DNA from: Bradyrhizobium sp.
GTDB lineage: Bacteria; Pseudomonadota; Alphaproteobacteria; Rhizobiales; Xanthobacteraceae
NCBI GenBank assembly: GCA_018971675.1
Contig: JAGXAF010000011.1
Coordinates: 1-32,619 of the forward strand
DNA length: 32,619 nucleotides
Reading direction: 5' to 3'
Position numbers and translations under genes: made by a program. Position 1 is the first letter of the stretch; each line of letters starts with the position of its first letter. Of this stretch, positions 8,967 to 18,433 are shown piece after piece. The notes beneath the pieces are model-generated. The model had not been told where the DNA came from. It worked only from the letters and a program-made list of their open reading frames with translations, and did not search any database.

Positions 8967-10232
8967 TCAGGAAGCCGACGCTGAGTCCGCGCGGACCGTC
9001 GGGTCGACAAAGATCCTGTAAGGCTGGGCGGCGGCGAACATGCCCCACATCGCTCCCAGCATCATCCAGAAGTGCCGCCAGTGGTCGGTGTCGATGATAA
9101 AGCTTTCGCCGACGGTGCCGAGGAAGGCTGCGAAGATCGCCAGATAGGTGCGCTGCCAGGGCACGCGGACGAAGATGTGCCGGAACCCGGTGATGACAGT
9201 GATGAACACCAGCGCGGGGTAGCAGACGCCGGAAAGCCAGCCGCCGGACATGAACGCGTTCAAATAGGAATTGTGCGTGTCCTCCGGGAAATAGGTGTGG
9301 AACTGGAGCGGACCAATGCCGAACGGCAAATCGAGCGCCATCTGGGCGCCGAGGATGTGCCGACCAAACCTACCGAAGCGGCCCTCGTCATAGCTTTGGT
9401 CGAAGCTCGCGCGCTGGTTGAACATCTCGCGGACGGAATCGAACGACAGCAGCACCGCCAGCAGCGCGGCGACGACAATAACGGCCGCGATCGTCGTCAG
9501 CACGATGCGGGAGCGTTGCGTGGATAGCGGACTGGTCACGACCATCATTGCCAGCATGAAGGCGGAGGTGAGAATAAGCCCGCCCCATGCCGCGCGCGAA
9601 AACGCCAGCAGAATCGCCAGCGCCATGACGCCGAACGCGATGGCGCTGCGAAAGGATTTGCCGAACCGGTCGGAGACCACGCTCTGGAGTACGAACAGTG
9701 CCGGCAGGATCAGGAACGCGCCCAGCACGTTGGGGTCCTTGAAGGTGCCGCGCGCGCGTTCATACAACGTCAAGAGATCATGCTCGCCGGGCACCAGATT
9801 GAAATAACCGGCGATCGCCGCCAGCGATGCGATCATGGCGCCCGTCACCAGCCCACGGCGCAGCATGTCGAGCCGCGCCTCGGTATCGTCCGCCAGCACC
9901 ATGGCGAAGAACAATACGGTCACGGCCATGTACCAGGAGGTCGCGATCCAGTCAGTGACCTCGGGGTGATCGAAAAAAGGGATGGCGCTGATCGAATATC
10001 CGATATTGAGCAGGATCAGCAACGCCAGCAGGGGCATAAAAACCAGCCGCAGCCGCATGCCCGTGGCAAAAAAGATCACGGTGGCGACAAGCGTCGAGAA
10101 TTCGTAGGGACTGGGCTCGATGAAGACGACGGCACCGGACGCGCCGACCAGCCACAGCAGCGCGCGTTGCAAGGCGAGAACGCCGGACGCCGCCGACGGC
10201 AGAACAGTATCGTCGATCGCCGCATACGCCAT
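8967..10232 (-). CDS. O-antigen ligase/polymerase (Wzy-like) membrane protein
   Basis: Multi-TM with Wzy_C-type motif YFPEDTHNSYLNAFMSGGWLSGVCYPALV. Confidence 0.85.
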   Translation of the reverse strand: MAYAAIDDTVLPSAASGVLALQRALLWLVGASGAVVFIEPSPYEFSTLVATVIFFATGMRLRLVFMPLLALLILLNIGYSISAIPFFDHPEVTDWIATSWYMAVTVLFFAMVLADDTEARLDMLRRGLVTGAMIASLAAIAGYFNLVPGEHDLLTLYERARGTFKDPNVLGAFLILPALFVLQSVVSDRFGKSFRSAIAFGVMALAILLAFSRAAWGGLILTSAFMLAMMVVTSPLSTQRSRIVLTTIAAVIVVAALLAVLLSFDSVREMFNQRASFDQSYDEGRFGRFGRHILGAQMALDLPFGIGPLQFHTYFPEDTHNSYLNAFMSGGWLSGVCYPALVFITVITGFRHIFVRVPWQRTYLAIFAAFLGTVGESFIIDTDHWRHFWMMLGAMWGMFAAAQPYRIFVDPTVRADSASAS

Positions 10233-10302
10233 GACACACCTGCAACCCTACGCAACGCAACACGACTTGTAACCTGGCCGGGCTGACAGGCCGGCCGAGC
10301 GC

Positions 10303-10346
10303 CTGGAGCCATTTCCGTTCCGATGGAATTGGAACGGGAGCTCCAG
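10303..10346. repeat. Imperfect palindrome abutting repeat family B
   Basis: CTGGAGCCATTTCCGTTCCGATGGAATTGGAACGGGAGCTCCAG; arms CTGGAG...CTCCAG with inner GTTCC...GGAAC. Confidence 0.7.
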
Positions 10347-10433
10347 ATTCTTGTTTTGACGCGTTTTCCTTACGCGAACCGGTATCCATCCACGGATCAG
10401 GTCCGAGGGCATGCTTCGCTCGAAAACGCTCTA
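10347..10433 (-). repeat. Dispersed repeat, family B, copy 1
   Basis: Minus-strand TAGAGCGTTTTCGAGCGAAGCATGCCCTCGGACCTGATCCGTGGATGGATACCGGTTCGCGTAAGGAAAACGCGTCAAAACAAGAAT; near-identical to 29376..29461. Confidence 0.9.
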
Positions 10434-12053
10434 GTAGGCGTTCTCGTTATTCGCGATCAAGGCCAGCGGCGTCTTGAAAAGAATGTACAGATCGAACAGC
10501 ACCGACCAGTTCTCGATGTAATAGAGGTCGAACTCGACGCGCTTCTGGATCTTTTCCTCGTTGTCGATCTCGCCGCGCCAGCCGTTGATCTGCGCCCAGC
10601 CGGTAATTCCGGGCTTGACGCGGTGGCGGGCAAAATAGCCGTCGACGGCTTCGTCGAACAACCGGGTCCGGACCTTGCCCTGAACCGCATGCGGCCTCGG
10701 GCCGACCAGCGAGAGATTGCCCTTGAACACCACGTTGAAGAGCTGCGGCAGCTCGTCGAGGCTGGTCTTGCGGATGAAGCGTCCGACGCGGGTGACGCGG
10801 CTGTCGTTTTTGGTCACGACCGTGGAGGCGAGCGGATCGGCCTGGTCGTGATAGAGCGAGCGGAACTTGAAGACGTCGATGCGATCATTGTTGAAGCCGA
10901 ACCGCTTCTGACGGAACAGCACCGGTCCCGGGCTGTCGAGTTTGACCGCTAGCGCGACCAGCGCCATCACCGGGGCGGCGAGCAGCAGCACGATCGCGCC
11001 GACGAAATGGTCGAACAGCCATTTCATTACCAGATCCCAGTCGGTGATCGGCGGCTCGAACACGTCGAGGGTGGGCACCGTGCCGAGATAGGAATAGGCG
11101 CGGGGGCGGAAGCGCAATTTGTTGCTATGGGCGGAAAGCCGGATATCGACCGGCAGCACCCACAGCTTCTTCAGCATGTCGAGGATCCGCGTCTCCGCCG
11201 AGATCGGCAGTGCGAACAGCACGAGATCGATGCGGGTACGGCGGGCGAACTCGATGATGTCGTCGACCTTGCCAAGTTTCGGCGCGCCGGCGCAGGTATC
11301 GAGCGCGCGGCTGTCATTGCGATCGTCAAACACGCCGAGGATATCGATGTCGGAATCGGGCTGCGCGCGCAGCGTCTCGACCAGCTTTTCGCCGTTCTGG
11401 TCCGAGCCGACGATGACGGTGCGGCGGTCCAGCCTGCCTTCGCGCGCCCAACTTCGCACCATCGCGCGCAGCACCAGCCGCTCGGCGATCAATGCGGCGA
11501 GACCCACAAAGAAGAACGCCGAGAGCCAGAGCCGTGGGGCCTCGCCGCCAGGCCTGGCGAAGAACGACGCGCCGGTGAAAAGCAGGAACACGAATGTCCA
11601 GGCTGAGATCATCCGCGTCATCCGCCGGAGCTGGCCGCGAAACGCCTGTATTTCATAGATGTCGGAGGCCTGGAAGCAGACCACGGCGGCGGCGCTTATG
11701 CCGAAAGTGGCTGCGATATATTCCCAACTGAATCCATTGAGCGGCGCGACAAAGGCCAGATGCAGCGCGATGCCGACCATATTCAGCAGCAAGAGATCGA
11801 CGAGCCGGACCGCGCCCACGATCACGACGGCCGAATAGGCCCGGCGGACTTTCTGATTGACGACCGCAAGTGCTGCCTGCGACAGCCGGCGGCGGCGTTC
11901 GATGCGTGGTTGATCCGCCGTCGCGGCGGTAGCAGCGGCCGTGGTTGCGGCATTCAGCATGGAGCGTGCGTTGATCGGTTCCACTGACGCTGGCCTGTTC
12001 TTGCGCGTGCATTCCTCGATGCATGCGAGAAGGCATAATGCCCCCTGCTTCAC
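10431..12053 (-). CDS. Undecaprenyl-phosphate hexose phosphotransferase (polyprenyl glycosylphosphotransferase, WcaJ/HfsE-like)
   Basis: N-terminal TM helices plus CoA-binding-like fold; C-terminal [11 protein letters not shown]...[32 protein letters not shown]...[17 protein letters not shown]. True start may be internal Met at 11960. Confidence 0.93.
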   Translation of the reverse strand: MKQGALCLLACIEECTRKNRPASVEPINARSMLNAATTAAATAATADQPRIERRRRLSQAALAVVNQKVRRAYSAVVIVGAVRLVDLLLLNMVGIALHLAFVAPLNGFSWEYIAATFGISAAAVVCFQASDIYEIQAFRGQLRRMTRMISAWTFVFLLFTGASFFARPGGEAPRLWLSAFFFVGLAALIAERLVLRAMVRSWAREGRLDRRTVIVGSDQNGEKLVETLRAQPDSDIDILGVFDDRNDSRALDTCAGAPKLGKVDDIIEFARRTRIDLVLFALPISAETRILDMLKKLWVLPVDIRLSAHSNKLRFRPRAYSYLGTVPTLDVFEPPITDWDLVMKWLFDHFVGAIVLLLAAPVMALVALAVKLDSPGPVLFRQKRFGFNNDRIDVFKFRSLYHDQADPLASTVVTKNDSRVTRVGRFIRKTSLDELPQLFNVVFKGNLSLVGPRPHAVQGKVRTRLFDEAVDGYFARHRVKPGITGWAQINGWRGEIDNEEKIQKRVEFDLYYIENWSVLFDLYILFKTPLALIANNENAY

Positions 12054-12101
12054 AGCCTAGGAGAGAAATCGGAAGAATCGGTTATCGCAGGTAAAGAACG
12101 G

Positions 12102-13235
12102 TTAACGATTCGCAAACGCGTCGCGGTAGCCGGCCAGTACGCCTTCGACCATCGCCTTCTGCGAAAAATGCTGGAAAACCCTCTCGCGAAGCGCTTTCGC
12201 GCGCGTCAGCGCGCCAGCCGGATTCTCCAGCGCGACCTTGACGGCATCAGCCATGGCGGATGCCATGCTTGGCGTGAACAGCGCGTCGGTATGGGGCCCG
12301 AAAATCTCGGGGATACCGCCAACATTGGCTGCTACCATGGGAATTCCGGCCGCCGCCGCCTCGATCACCACATAGGGCATCGAATCCCCGCGCGACGGCA
12401 CGACCAGCAGCGATCCCTTCGAAAAGGCAAAACGCGCCTTGACGTGACCAATGAAGCGCGCAGCTTCGCCAAGACCCAGTCGCTGAACTTGCGCCTTGAT
12501 CGCTTCGGTTTCCTCGCCGTCGCCGGCCAGCGTCAGCGTGACTGGCAGGCCGCCGCTGCGCAGCCGCGCCACCGCGTCCACCAGGAGGTCCGCCCCCTTG
12601 ATATGCCGGAACTCGCCGACATAGACGATATCGGTGGCATCTTGCGCTTTCGTGATCGGATCGAACTCTGCGGCGGCGACGCCGTTGAATACGCAGCGTA
12701 CCGGGCGTTTTGGCGTGCCGATGATGCGTTGATAGGTGTCGCGAGCGAATGCGCTTTCGAACAGGAACAGGTCGGTCCGGTTCATCAGCGCGCGTTCGAG
12801 GCGGCTGTAGAATGCGCCCATGATCGTGTTCGGCGGGTAGTGCAGCGAACCGCCATGCGGCGTGTAGACACGGATAGTCCGCTTCGAGGTGCCCTTCAAC
12901 CGTACGAAAGCGCCGGCTTTGGCGCCGTGGCCGTGCAGCACGTCCGGTTTCAACCGCTGGATCAATTGCATCATCCGTCCCCACACCACGGCATCCGTCG
13001 GGTGCGGTTCGCGGTGGATGGGGATGCGATGCACGCCGAGTTTCAGGCGCGGCGCGATTTCGGCCAGCGCCGCAGTCCCGCGCTCGCCGCCGGTCAGGCC
13101 GTCGGCGATCAGGCCGACATGGTGGCCGCGGTCGGCCTGGCCGTTGGCGACGTCGAGAATATGGCGGAAGATTCCGCCAACCGGCGCGCGCACCGCGTGC
13201 AGGATACGGAGCGGCTGTTCGGGAATTTCAGGCAT
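12102..13235 (-). CDS. Glycosyltransferase family 4 protein
   Basis: MPEIPEQPLRILHAVRAPVGGIFRHILDVANGQADRGHHVGLIADG...VVPSRGDSMPYVVIEAAAAGIPMVAANVGGIPEIF; GT4-type donor site. Confidence 0.93.
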   Translation of the reverse strand: MPEIPEQPLRILHAVRAPVGGIFRHILDVANGQADRGHHVGLIADGLTGGERGTAALAEIAPRLKLGVHRIPIHREPHPTDAVVWGRMMQLIQRLKPDVLHGHGAKAGAFVRLKGTSKRTIRVYTPHGGSLHYPPNTIMGAFYSRLERALMNRTDLFLFESAFARDTYQRIIGTPKRPVRCVFNGVAAAEFDPITKAQDATDIVYVGEFRHIKGADLLVDAVARLRSGGLPVTLTLAGDGEETEAIKAQVQRLGLGEAARFIGHVKARFAFSKGSLLVVPSRGDSMPYVVIEAAAAGIPMVAANVGGIPEIFGPHTDALFTPSMASAMADAVKVALENPAGALTRAKALRERVFQHFSQKAMVEGVLAGYRDAFANR

Positions 13236-13450
13236 GATCAGAGCCAGCGCTCCGCGACGAGCGCGCCTTGCATCGAAGGCCCCAGAAGGAAGCGTTGATT
13301 CCGATTAAGGGCTGCCATGGTTAACAAAGCGTGACCGCAGGGTAGCAGCCTCAACCGGCAGTTGGATTTCCGCCGGGTTAACCCCGCAGCAACCATAATG
13401 GAGTGTATTCGACCGAGGTCAGTGGGGCTGTGCGTCTGCGGGAGTGTGGG

Positions 13451-15700
13451 ATGCGTTTGGCGTTCTGGCGTACCAGCAAGGGCACTTCTGCCGAGGAAAA
13501 ACCGGCGGTGGAGCGGGTTGTGTCGGAGCCCGCGTCGACCGCTTATGCGTCTGCAACTGGTTTCATCGCCGGCGACATGGATTTGCATGCGCTCGGCCAG
13601 GCATTGCTGCGCAGGAAGCGCTGGATCATCGTCCCGACATTGCTGGCGGCCTTGCTCTCGATCGCCGCGGTCAATCTCGTCACGCCGCGCTATAAGTCCG
13701 AAGCGCGTATCCTGATCGACGGCCGCGAAAACATCTTCCTGCGCCCGAATGGCGAGCGCACGGAAGAACGAAACGCGCTAGACCCCGAAGCCGTTACCAG
13801 CCAGGTCCAGCTTCTGCTGTCGCGCGACCTCGCGCGCGAGATCATCAAGAAGAACAAGTTGGCGGAATTGCCGGAGTTCGATCCGGTGCTGCGCGGCCTG
13901 TCGCCGCTGAAATCGCTGCTGGCGCTGTTTGGGATCGGCCGCGATCCGTTCTCGCTTACGCCGGAAGAGCGGGTGCTCGACGCCTATTTCGATCGCTACA
14001 CCGCTTACGCGGTCGACAAGTCGCGCGTTGTCGTCATCGAATTCCAATCACGCGATCCGGAACTGGCTGCGCGCGTCGCCAACTCGATCGCCGACGGCTA
14101 TCTGGTGCTGCAGCAGAACGCGCGGCAAGAGCAGGCCAAGGCTGCCAGCCAATGGCTGGCCGGCGAGATCGATAATCTGCGCAGGAAGGTCGCTGACGCC
14201 GAATCCCGGGTCGAGGATTTCCGTTCCAAATCGAGTCTCTTCGTTGGCACCAACAACACCACGCTTTCCAACCAGCAGATGGGGGAATTGAACACGCAAC
14301 TGAACAACGCGCGGGCGCTGGAGTCCGACGCCGAGTCGAAAGCGCGCATGATTCGGGAGATGCTGCGGAGCGGCAAACCGATCGAGGCCTCCGAGGTACT
14401 CAATTCCGAACTGATGCGCCGGCTGTCCGAGCAGCGCGTCACACTGCGTGCGCAACTCGCCGAACAATCGGCGACGCTGCTCGACAACCATCCGCGCATC
14501 AAGGAATTGAAGGCGCAGTTGGCGGCGCTTGACGCCCAGATCCGCGACGAGGCCGGCAAGCTCTCGCGCTCGCTGGAAAACGATGCACGCATCGCCGCCG
14601 GCCGCGTCGACAGCCTCAGCGCCAGCCTCGATCAGTTGAAAAAGCAGGCGACCTCGGCCAACGGCCAGGACGTCCAGCTTCGGGCGCTCGAACGCGAGGC
14701 CAAGGCGCAGCGCGATCTGCTGGAGTCCTATCTGGCGAAGTACCGGGAGGCCAACACCCGCGAGAACATCGACGCCGCACCGGCCGACGGTCGCATCATC
14801 TCCCGCGCCAGCGTCTCCAATGCGCCGGCCTATCCGAAGAAATTGCCGATCGTTCTGATCGCGACGCTTGCGACCTTGCTGCTCAGCGCTGGCACCATAG
14901 CGACCGGTGAATTGTTGCGCATGACCGCGCCACGGCTGACGCCGCGCCCGGAAGGTGCTACCGCATCGGTGCGGCCCGTGGCCCGCGCGGATGTGATTGC
15001 CGCTGCCGAGGCCCGCGTCACCGCGCCTGGCCATGCTCCGAGCGCCAGCGAAATCAGCTCTTCCGAGGCCAAATCATCAAAGTCCGCGCCTTCGGCCGAC
15101 CTTTCCGAGATCGAACAGTTCGCCGGGATTCTGCGCGGCGCCGGTGAGGCGGGGCGCAAGGTCACGGTCCTCGGCACTGCCTCGGGCGAGAGCGCCGCCA
15201 TGACGGCGCTGACCCTGGCGCGGCTGCTCGCGCGTGATGCACGGGTGGTACTGGTGGACTTGTCGACGGCCTCGCGGACCGGCTCGGCGATTTCAACCGA
15301 CGCCATTGCGCCGGGACTGGCGGAGCTGATGCTGGGCGAGGCCTCGTTTTCGCAGGTGATTACTCGCGACCGGCAGTCGCGCGCCCATCTCGTTGGCCCA
15401 GGTCCTGGTTCGGACCGCACCTTGCTGCGATCGCCGCGGCTTGCTCTGGCGATCGATGCCCTGCTGCGGGTCTACGATCACGTCTTGCTGGACGCGGGTC
15501 TCGGCTCCGACCTGCCGGCGGAACTTCTGACCGCGCGGGCGCGGGCCGTGGTGGTTCCGGATGCTTCGATGCCCGCGGATGCACGTACCCTGATGTGCGA
15601 TCAATTGAAGGCGGCAGGCTTCTCCGACGTTACCATGCTGGGCAAGCCACAGTCTCCGTCGGACACCGTCGATCCCGGCCCGCAGGTCGTGGCGGCCTGA
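13451..15700 (+). CDS. Wzz/ExoP-type polysaccharide chain-length regulator with divergent BY-kinase-like C-terminal domain
   Basis: Wzz region DLHALGQALLRRKRWIIVPTLLAALLSIAAVNLVTPRYKSEARILIDGRENIF; coiled coil; second TM; C-terminal KVTVLGTASGESAAMTALTLARLLARDARVVLVDLSTA...DHVLLDAGLGSDLPAELL. Confidence 0.9.
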   Translation: MRLAFWRTSKGTSAEEKPAVERVVSEPASTAYASATGFIAGDMDLHALGQALLRRKRWIIVPTLLAALLSIAAVNLVTPRYKSEARILIDGRENIFLRPNGERTEERNALDPEAVTSQVQLLLSRDLAREIIKKNKLAELPEFDPVLRGLSPLKSLLALFGIGRDPFSLTPEERVLDAYFDRYTAYAVDKSRVVVIEFQSRDPELAARVANSIADGYLVLQQNARQEQAKAASQWLAGEIDNLRRKVADAESRVEDFRSKSSLFVGTNNTTLSNQQMGELNTQLNNARALESDAESKARMIREMLRSGKPIEASEVLNSELMRRLSEQRVTLRAQLAEQSATLLDNHPRIKELKAQLAALDAQIRDEAGKLSRSLENDARIAAGRVDSLSASLDQLKKQATSANGQDVQLRALEREAKAQRDLLESYLAKYREANTRENIDAAPADGRIISRASVSNAPAYPKKLPIVLIATLATLLLSAGTIATGELLRMTAPRLTPRPEGATASVRPVARADVIAAAEARVTAPGHAPSASEISSSEAKSSKSAPSADLSEIEQFAGILRGAGEAGRKVTVLGTASGESAAMTALTLARLLARDARVVLVDLSTASRTGSAISTDAIAPGLAELMLGEASFSQVITRDRQSRAHLVGPGPGSDRTLLRSPRLALAIDALLRVYDHVLLDAGLGSDLPAELLTARARAVVVPDASMPADARTLMCDQLKAAGFSDVTMLGKPQSPSDTVDPGPQVVAA

Positions 15701-15711
15701 TCGCGACCGAT

Positions 15712-16902
15712 CTAGCGAAACGCGCTGCGCAGTCTCTGCGCCATCTGCAGAAGCGCCGGATTGTGCTTCACCACGTGCTTGGCGCGGTTGATGCCGGACA
15801 TCGCCGCCGCAGCGAGCCGGCCGCGCGGCGTTAGCGCAATGAAGCTGTCGAAGATCGGCTCGTCGCTCTTGCAGAACAACCGCTTGTAGTCGTCCGATCC
15901 GATCCCGAGGTCGAGCGCCTCGTAGCCCAGTCCGGCATAATGATCGACGATGTCGCGCATCAGGATCAGTCCGGGACTGTGGCGTGAATTCTCCGACATC
16001 GTGTAGGTGTTGAACATCATCGAGAAGCGATGGCCGTCGGCGACGCCCGCGAACATCGCGATGACCTCGGCGTCGCATTCCAGCGCATGAATATCGATCG
16101 CGTGACCGCCGCCGGCGAGCGGTGCCAGGCAGGCACTGCGGATGAAGCTCTCGACGCCGGGTTCGGCGAATACATTTGGCAGCTTCTGTTCGGCCATCCG
16201 TAGCGGCTTGATGCGGAAAAACGCATCGAGCAGCCGTTTGATCGCGGCTCCGTCCGAAGCGATGCCGTAACGATAGCCGGGCAGGGCCTTCAGCTTGCGC
16301 TCCTTGCTCCTGAGGCGGCCACGAAGCGAATTGCTGATCCGCGCCGCCGGTTCGGCACCGGGCGCCATCGTCATCAGCGGACAATCGTTGACGGAGGTCT
16401 GGTGCGGCAGCAGCGCCATCGGGTTCTGCAGGTCGCGCCAGCGCGCCGGTTGCTGGTGCAGCGCCAGCACGTCGGCTCGTGCGTGCTCGTGGATGGCCGA
16501 CATGAGCGCGTCGAGATCGGCTTCGGTGACGCTGGGTGCGAACTCGCGGTCCCACAGCGCCATGTTGAAGGTTGCGTGCTTGCCGCCCATGAAGCTCGCG
16601 ATGCGAACGCCGTGTTCGTGCCGGAGCGTAAGCGGCAGCAGCAATAGTGGCCGATCCTCCCTGTCACGGGCGACGACGATGAAGGGCGAAAGGTTTTCGC
16701 GTTCACCGACCTGCGATTGCCATGGGCTGAGGAAATCGAACCGCTGATAGGGCGTCGAGAAATGCCGCTCGCCTTCGAGGCTGCGCCAGATCGTTTCGAC
16801 CCGGCCGAGATCGCCGAAAATATCGACGCCGGCGATGCGGCCTGGTTCCAACCGTGCCGCCGCTTCCGCCATCCGGCTTTCGGTCGCGGCCGCCATGGAC
16901 AT
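15712..16902 (-). CDS. GNAT/FemAB-like (BioF2/CelD-type) N-acyltransferase
   Basis: EPGVESFIRSACLAPLAGGGHAIDIHALECDAEVIAMFAGVADGHRFSMMFNTYTMSENSRHSPGLILMRDIVDHYAGLGYEALDLGIGSDDYKRLFCK is typical of CelD/BioF2-like acyltransferases. Confidence 0.85.
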   Translation of the reverse strand: MSMAAATESRMAEAAARLEPGRIAGVDIFGDLGRVETIWRSLEGERHFSTPYQRFDFLSPWQSQVGERENLSPFIVVARDREDRPLLLLPLTLRHEHGVRIASFMGGKHATFNMALWDREFAPSVTEADLDALMSAIHEHARADVLALHQQPARWRDLQNPMALLPHQTSVNDCPLMTMAPGAEPAARISNSLRGRLRSKERKLKALPGYRYGIASDGAAIKRLLDAFFRIKPLRMAEQKLPNVFAEPGVESFIRSACLAPLAGGGHAIDIHALECDAEVIAMFAGVADGHRFSMMFNTYTMSENSRHSPGLILMRDIVDHYAGLGYEALDLGIGSDDYKRLFCKSDEPIFDSFIALTPRGRLAAAAMSGINRAKHVVKHNPALLQMAQRLRSAFR

Positions 16903-17004
16903 TTAAAAGCTCGCCTGAGGGAATATTTGTTTGGCGTTGCCCGAACTTTGCAAAGAAATGTCAACAAAGGGTAATGACGATAAGGCAGCGCGAAGCGCTA
17001 TCTG

Positions 17005-18114
17005 GTGCATGGAAAGGCGAGGCGGTTGTCCGACGTCGGATTTTGGCTACGCGCCAGGGTGGAACTCGCTTATTTCAGCGGCTACGCCTCGATCATGCAG
17101 CGGCACACCGGCGGCGTCGGTGTCGTGCTGCGCTTTCAGCGCGTGCGGCCGCGCCGCGGCGATCGTTTTCAGCCGCTCAAATCGGCGGAAATCACCCCCC
17201 GATTTCTTGACCAGATCATCGTTGCGCTGAAACACTGGAAATTTGATATCGTCTCGTCCGACGAAGTCTGCCGGCGAGCGGTGACGCTGGCTTCGCCCCG
17301 TCGGTTTGTCTGCCTGACCTTCGACGGCGCCAGCAAGGATCTGATCACATCGGCCTATCCGGTGCTGTCGCAACACCGGGTGCCTTTCACGGTTTACCTG
17401 CCGACCGCATTTCCGGACGGGGTCGGCGAAGCCTGGTGGCTGGCGCTCGAAGCGGTCATCGCGCGGGAAAACCGTGTCAGCCTGGTGATCGACCGCAAGG
17501 AATTGCATTTCAATATTCCGAATGCAGCGGAAAAATACCAGCTCTATCATTTTCTCGAAAGCTGGATGCGCTCGCTGGCGGCGCCCGATCTGTCGGTGGC
17601 GATCAACGATCTCTGCAAGCGATATTCGGTGGACCTTGCGGCGCTCTCGCGCGCTTCGTCGCTGGACTGGAGCGATCTGGCGAGGCTGGCGGCCGATCCG
17701 CTGGTGACGATCGGAAGCGCGACCGTGAATTACCCTGTGCTGTCCAACCTGAAGAACGACACCGCGCAGCGCGAGATGATGATGGGTGCGGCGGTAGCGC
17801 GCGCGGTGTTCCAGCGGGAGGTCAGGCATTTCGCCTATCCGTTCGGCGACGCCGCCTCCTTTCGCCGGCAACATGCCGCGATGGCCGAGGAGGCGGGCTT
17901 TGTCAGTGCGGCGTCGGCGATATCGGGCGTGGTCGAGGCGGCGGGCCGGACCAGTCTTTACGCCCTGCCGCGTATCTCCTGGGACGGCCGGCTCCGGTCG
18001 CTGCGCGCGCTGCGCGTGATGCTCTCGGGCGCAGTGTTGCCGCGGCCGGCCATGCCGCCGCCGACCGGAACAGGCGACCTCCGGTCAGAGACACGACCGG
18101 ATGCGGCGTTTTGA
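17005..18114 (+). CDS. Polysaccharide deacetylase (NodB-fold) family protein, probably catalytically divergent
   Basis: VCLTFDGASKDLITSAYPVLSQHRVPFTVYLPTAF; LVTIGSATVNYPVLSNL; HFAYPFGDAASFRRQ; YALPRISWDGR. Start uncertain (GTG at 17005 or 17059). Confidence 0.85.
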   Translation: MHGKARRLSDVGFWLRARVELAYFSGYASIMQRHTGGVGVVLRFQRVRPRRGDRFQPLKSAEITPRFLDQIIVALKHWKFDIVSSDEVCRRAVTLASPRRFVCLTFDGASKDLITSAYPVLSQHRVPFTVYLPTAFPDGVGEAWWLALEAVIARENRVSLVIDRKELHFNIPNAAEKYQLYHFLESWMRSLAAPDLSVAINDLCKRYSVDLAALSRASSLDWSDLARLAADPLVTIGSATVNYPVLSNLKNDTAQREMMMGAAVARAVFQREVRHFAYPFGDAASFRRQHAAMAEEAGFVSAASAISGVVEAAGRTSLYALPRISWDGRLRSLRALRVMLSGAVLPRPAMPPPTGTGDLRSETRPDAAF

Positions 18115-18115
18115 G

Positions 18116-18322
18116 TTAGGCGTCGGGCCGCGCCATCCAGCTGACGATCGGCATCGCCGGCAGCACCCAGCCGATCCCGGCTACCACGTAAAAGATGGCC
18201 TGCAGCAGCCTGGAACTCGCCAGCCACGGGGTCTGCGCCGCTGTCATTCCCAACAGCGACCACACCACGACCAGTAGCAACAATGCGAGGGTTCCGATGA
18301 ATTTGCGGGTTCGTATCGCCAT
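18116..18322 (-). CDS. DUF2842 domain-containing small membrane protein
   Basis: MAIRTRKFIGTLALLLLVVVWSLLGMTAAQTPWLASSRLLQAIFYVVAGIGWVLPAMPIVSWMARPDA; two TM segments. Confidence 0.75.
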   Translation of the reverse strand: MAIRTRKFIGTLALLLLVVVWSLLGMTAAQTPWLASSRLLQAIFYVVAGIGWVLPAMPIVSWMARPDA

Positions 18323-18433
18323 GCCGGAAAGGTGCGGTTTGCCTAAGGGAGGCCTTGCGCCCGGGAAGAGGCGGACTATAAGTGCCACGCCAATTCATTC
18401 AAGCAGTACCGTTTGCCAGGCTCGACTTCAAAA

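Noticed and set aside
10323-10952. 209-aa plus-strand ORF
   Set aside because: Starts in the palindrome/repeat B and continues antisense to the phosphoglycosyltransferase; no family features.
15293-16555. 420-aa minus-strand ORF
   Set aside because: Arg-rich frame-shifted shadow of the acyltransferase and the antisense of wzz; GC-rich genome artefact.
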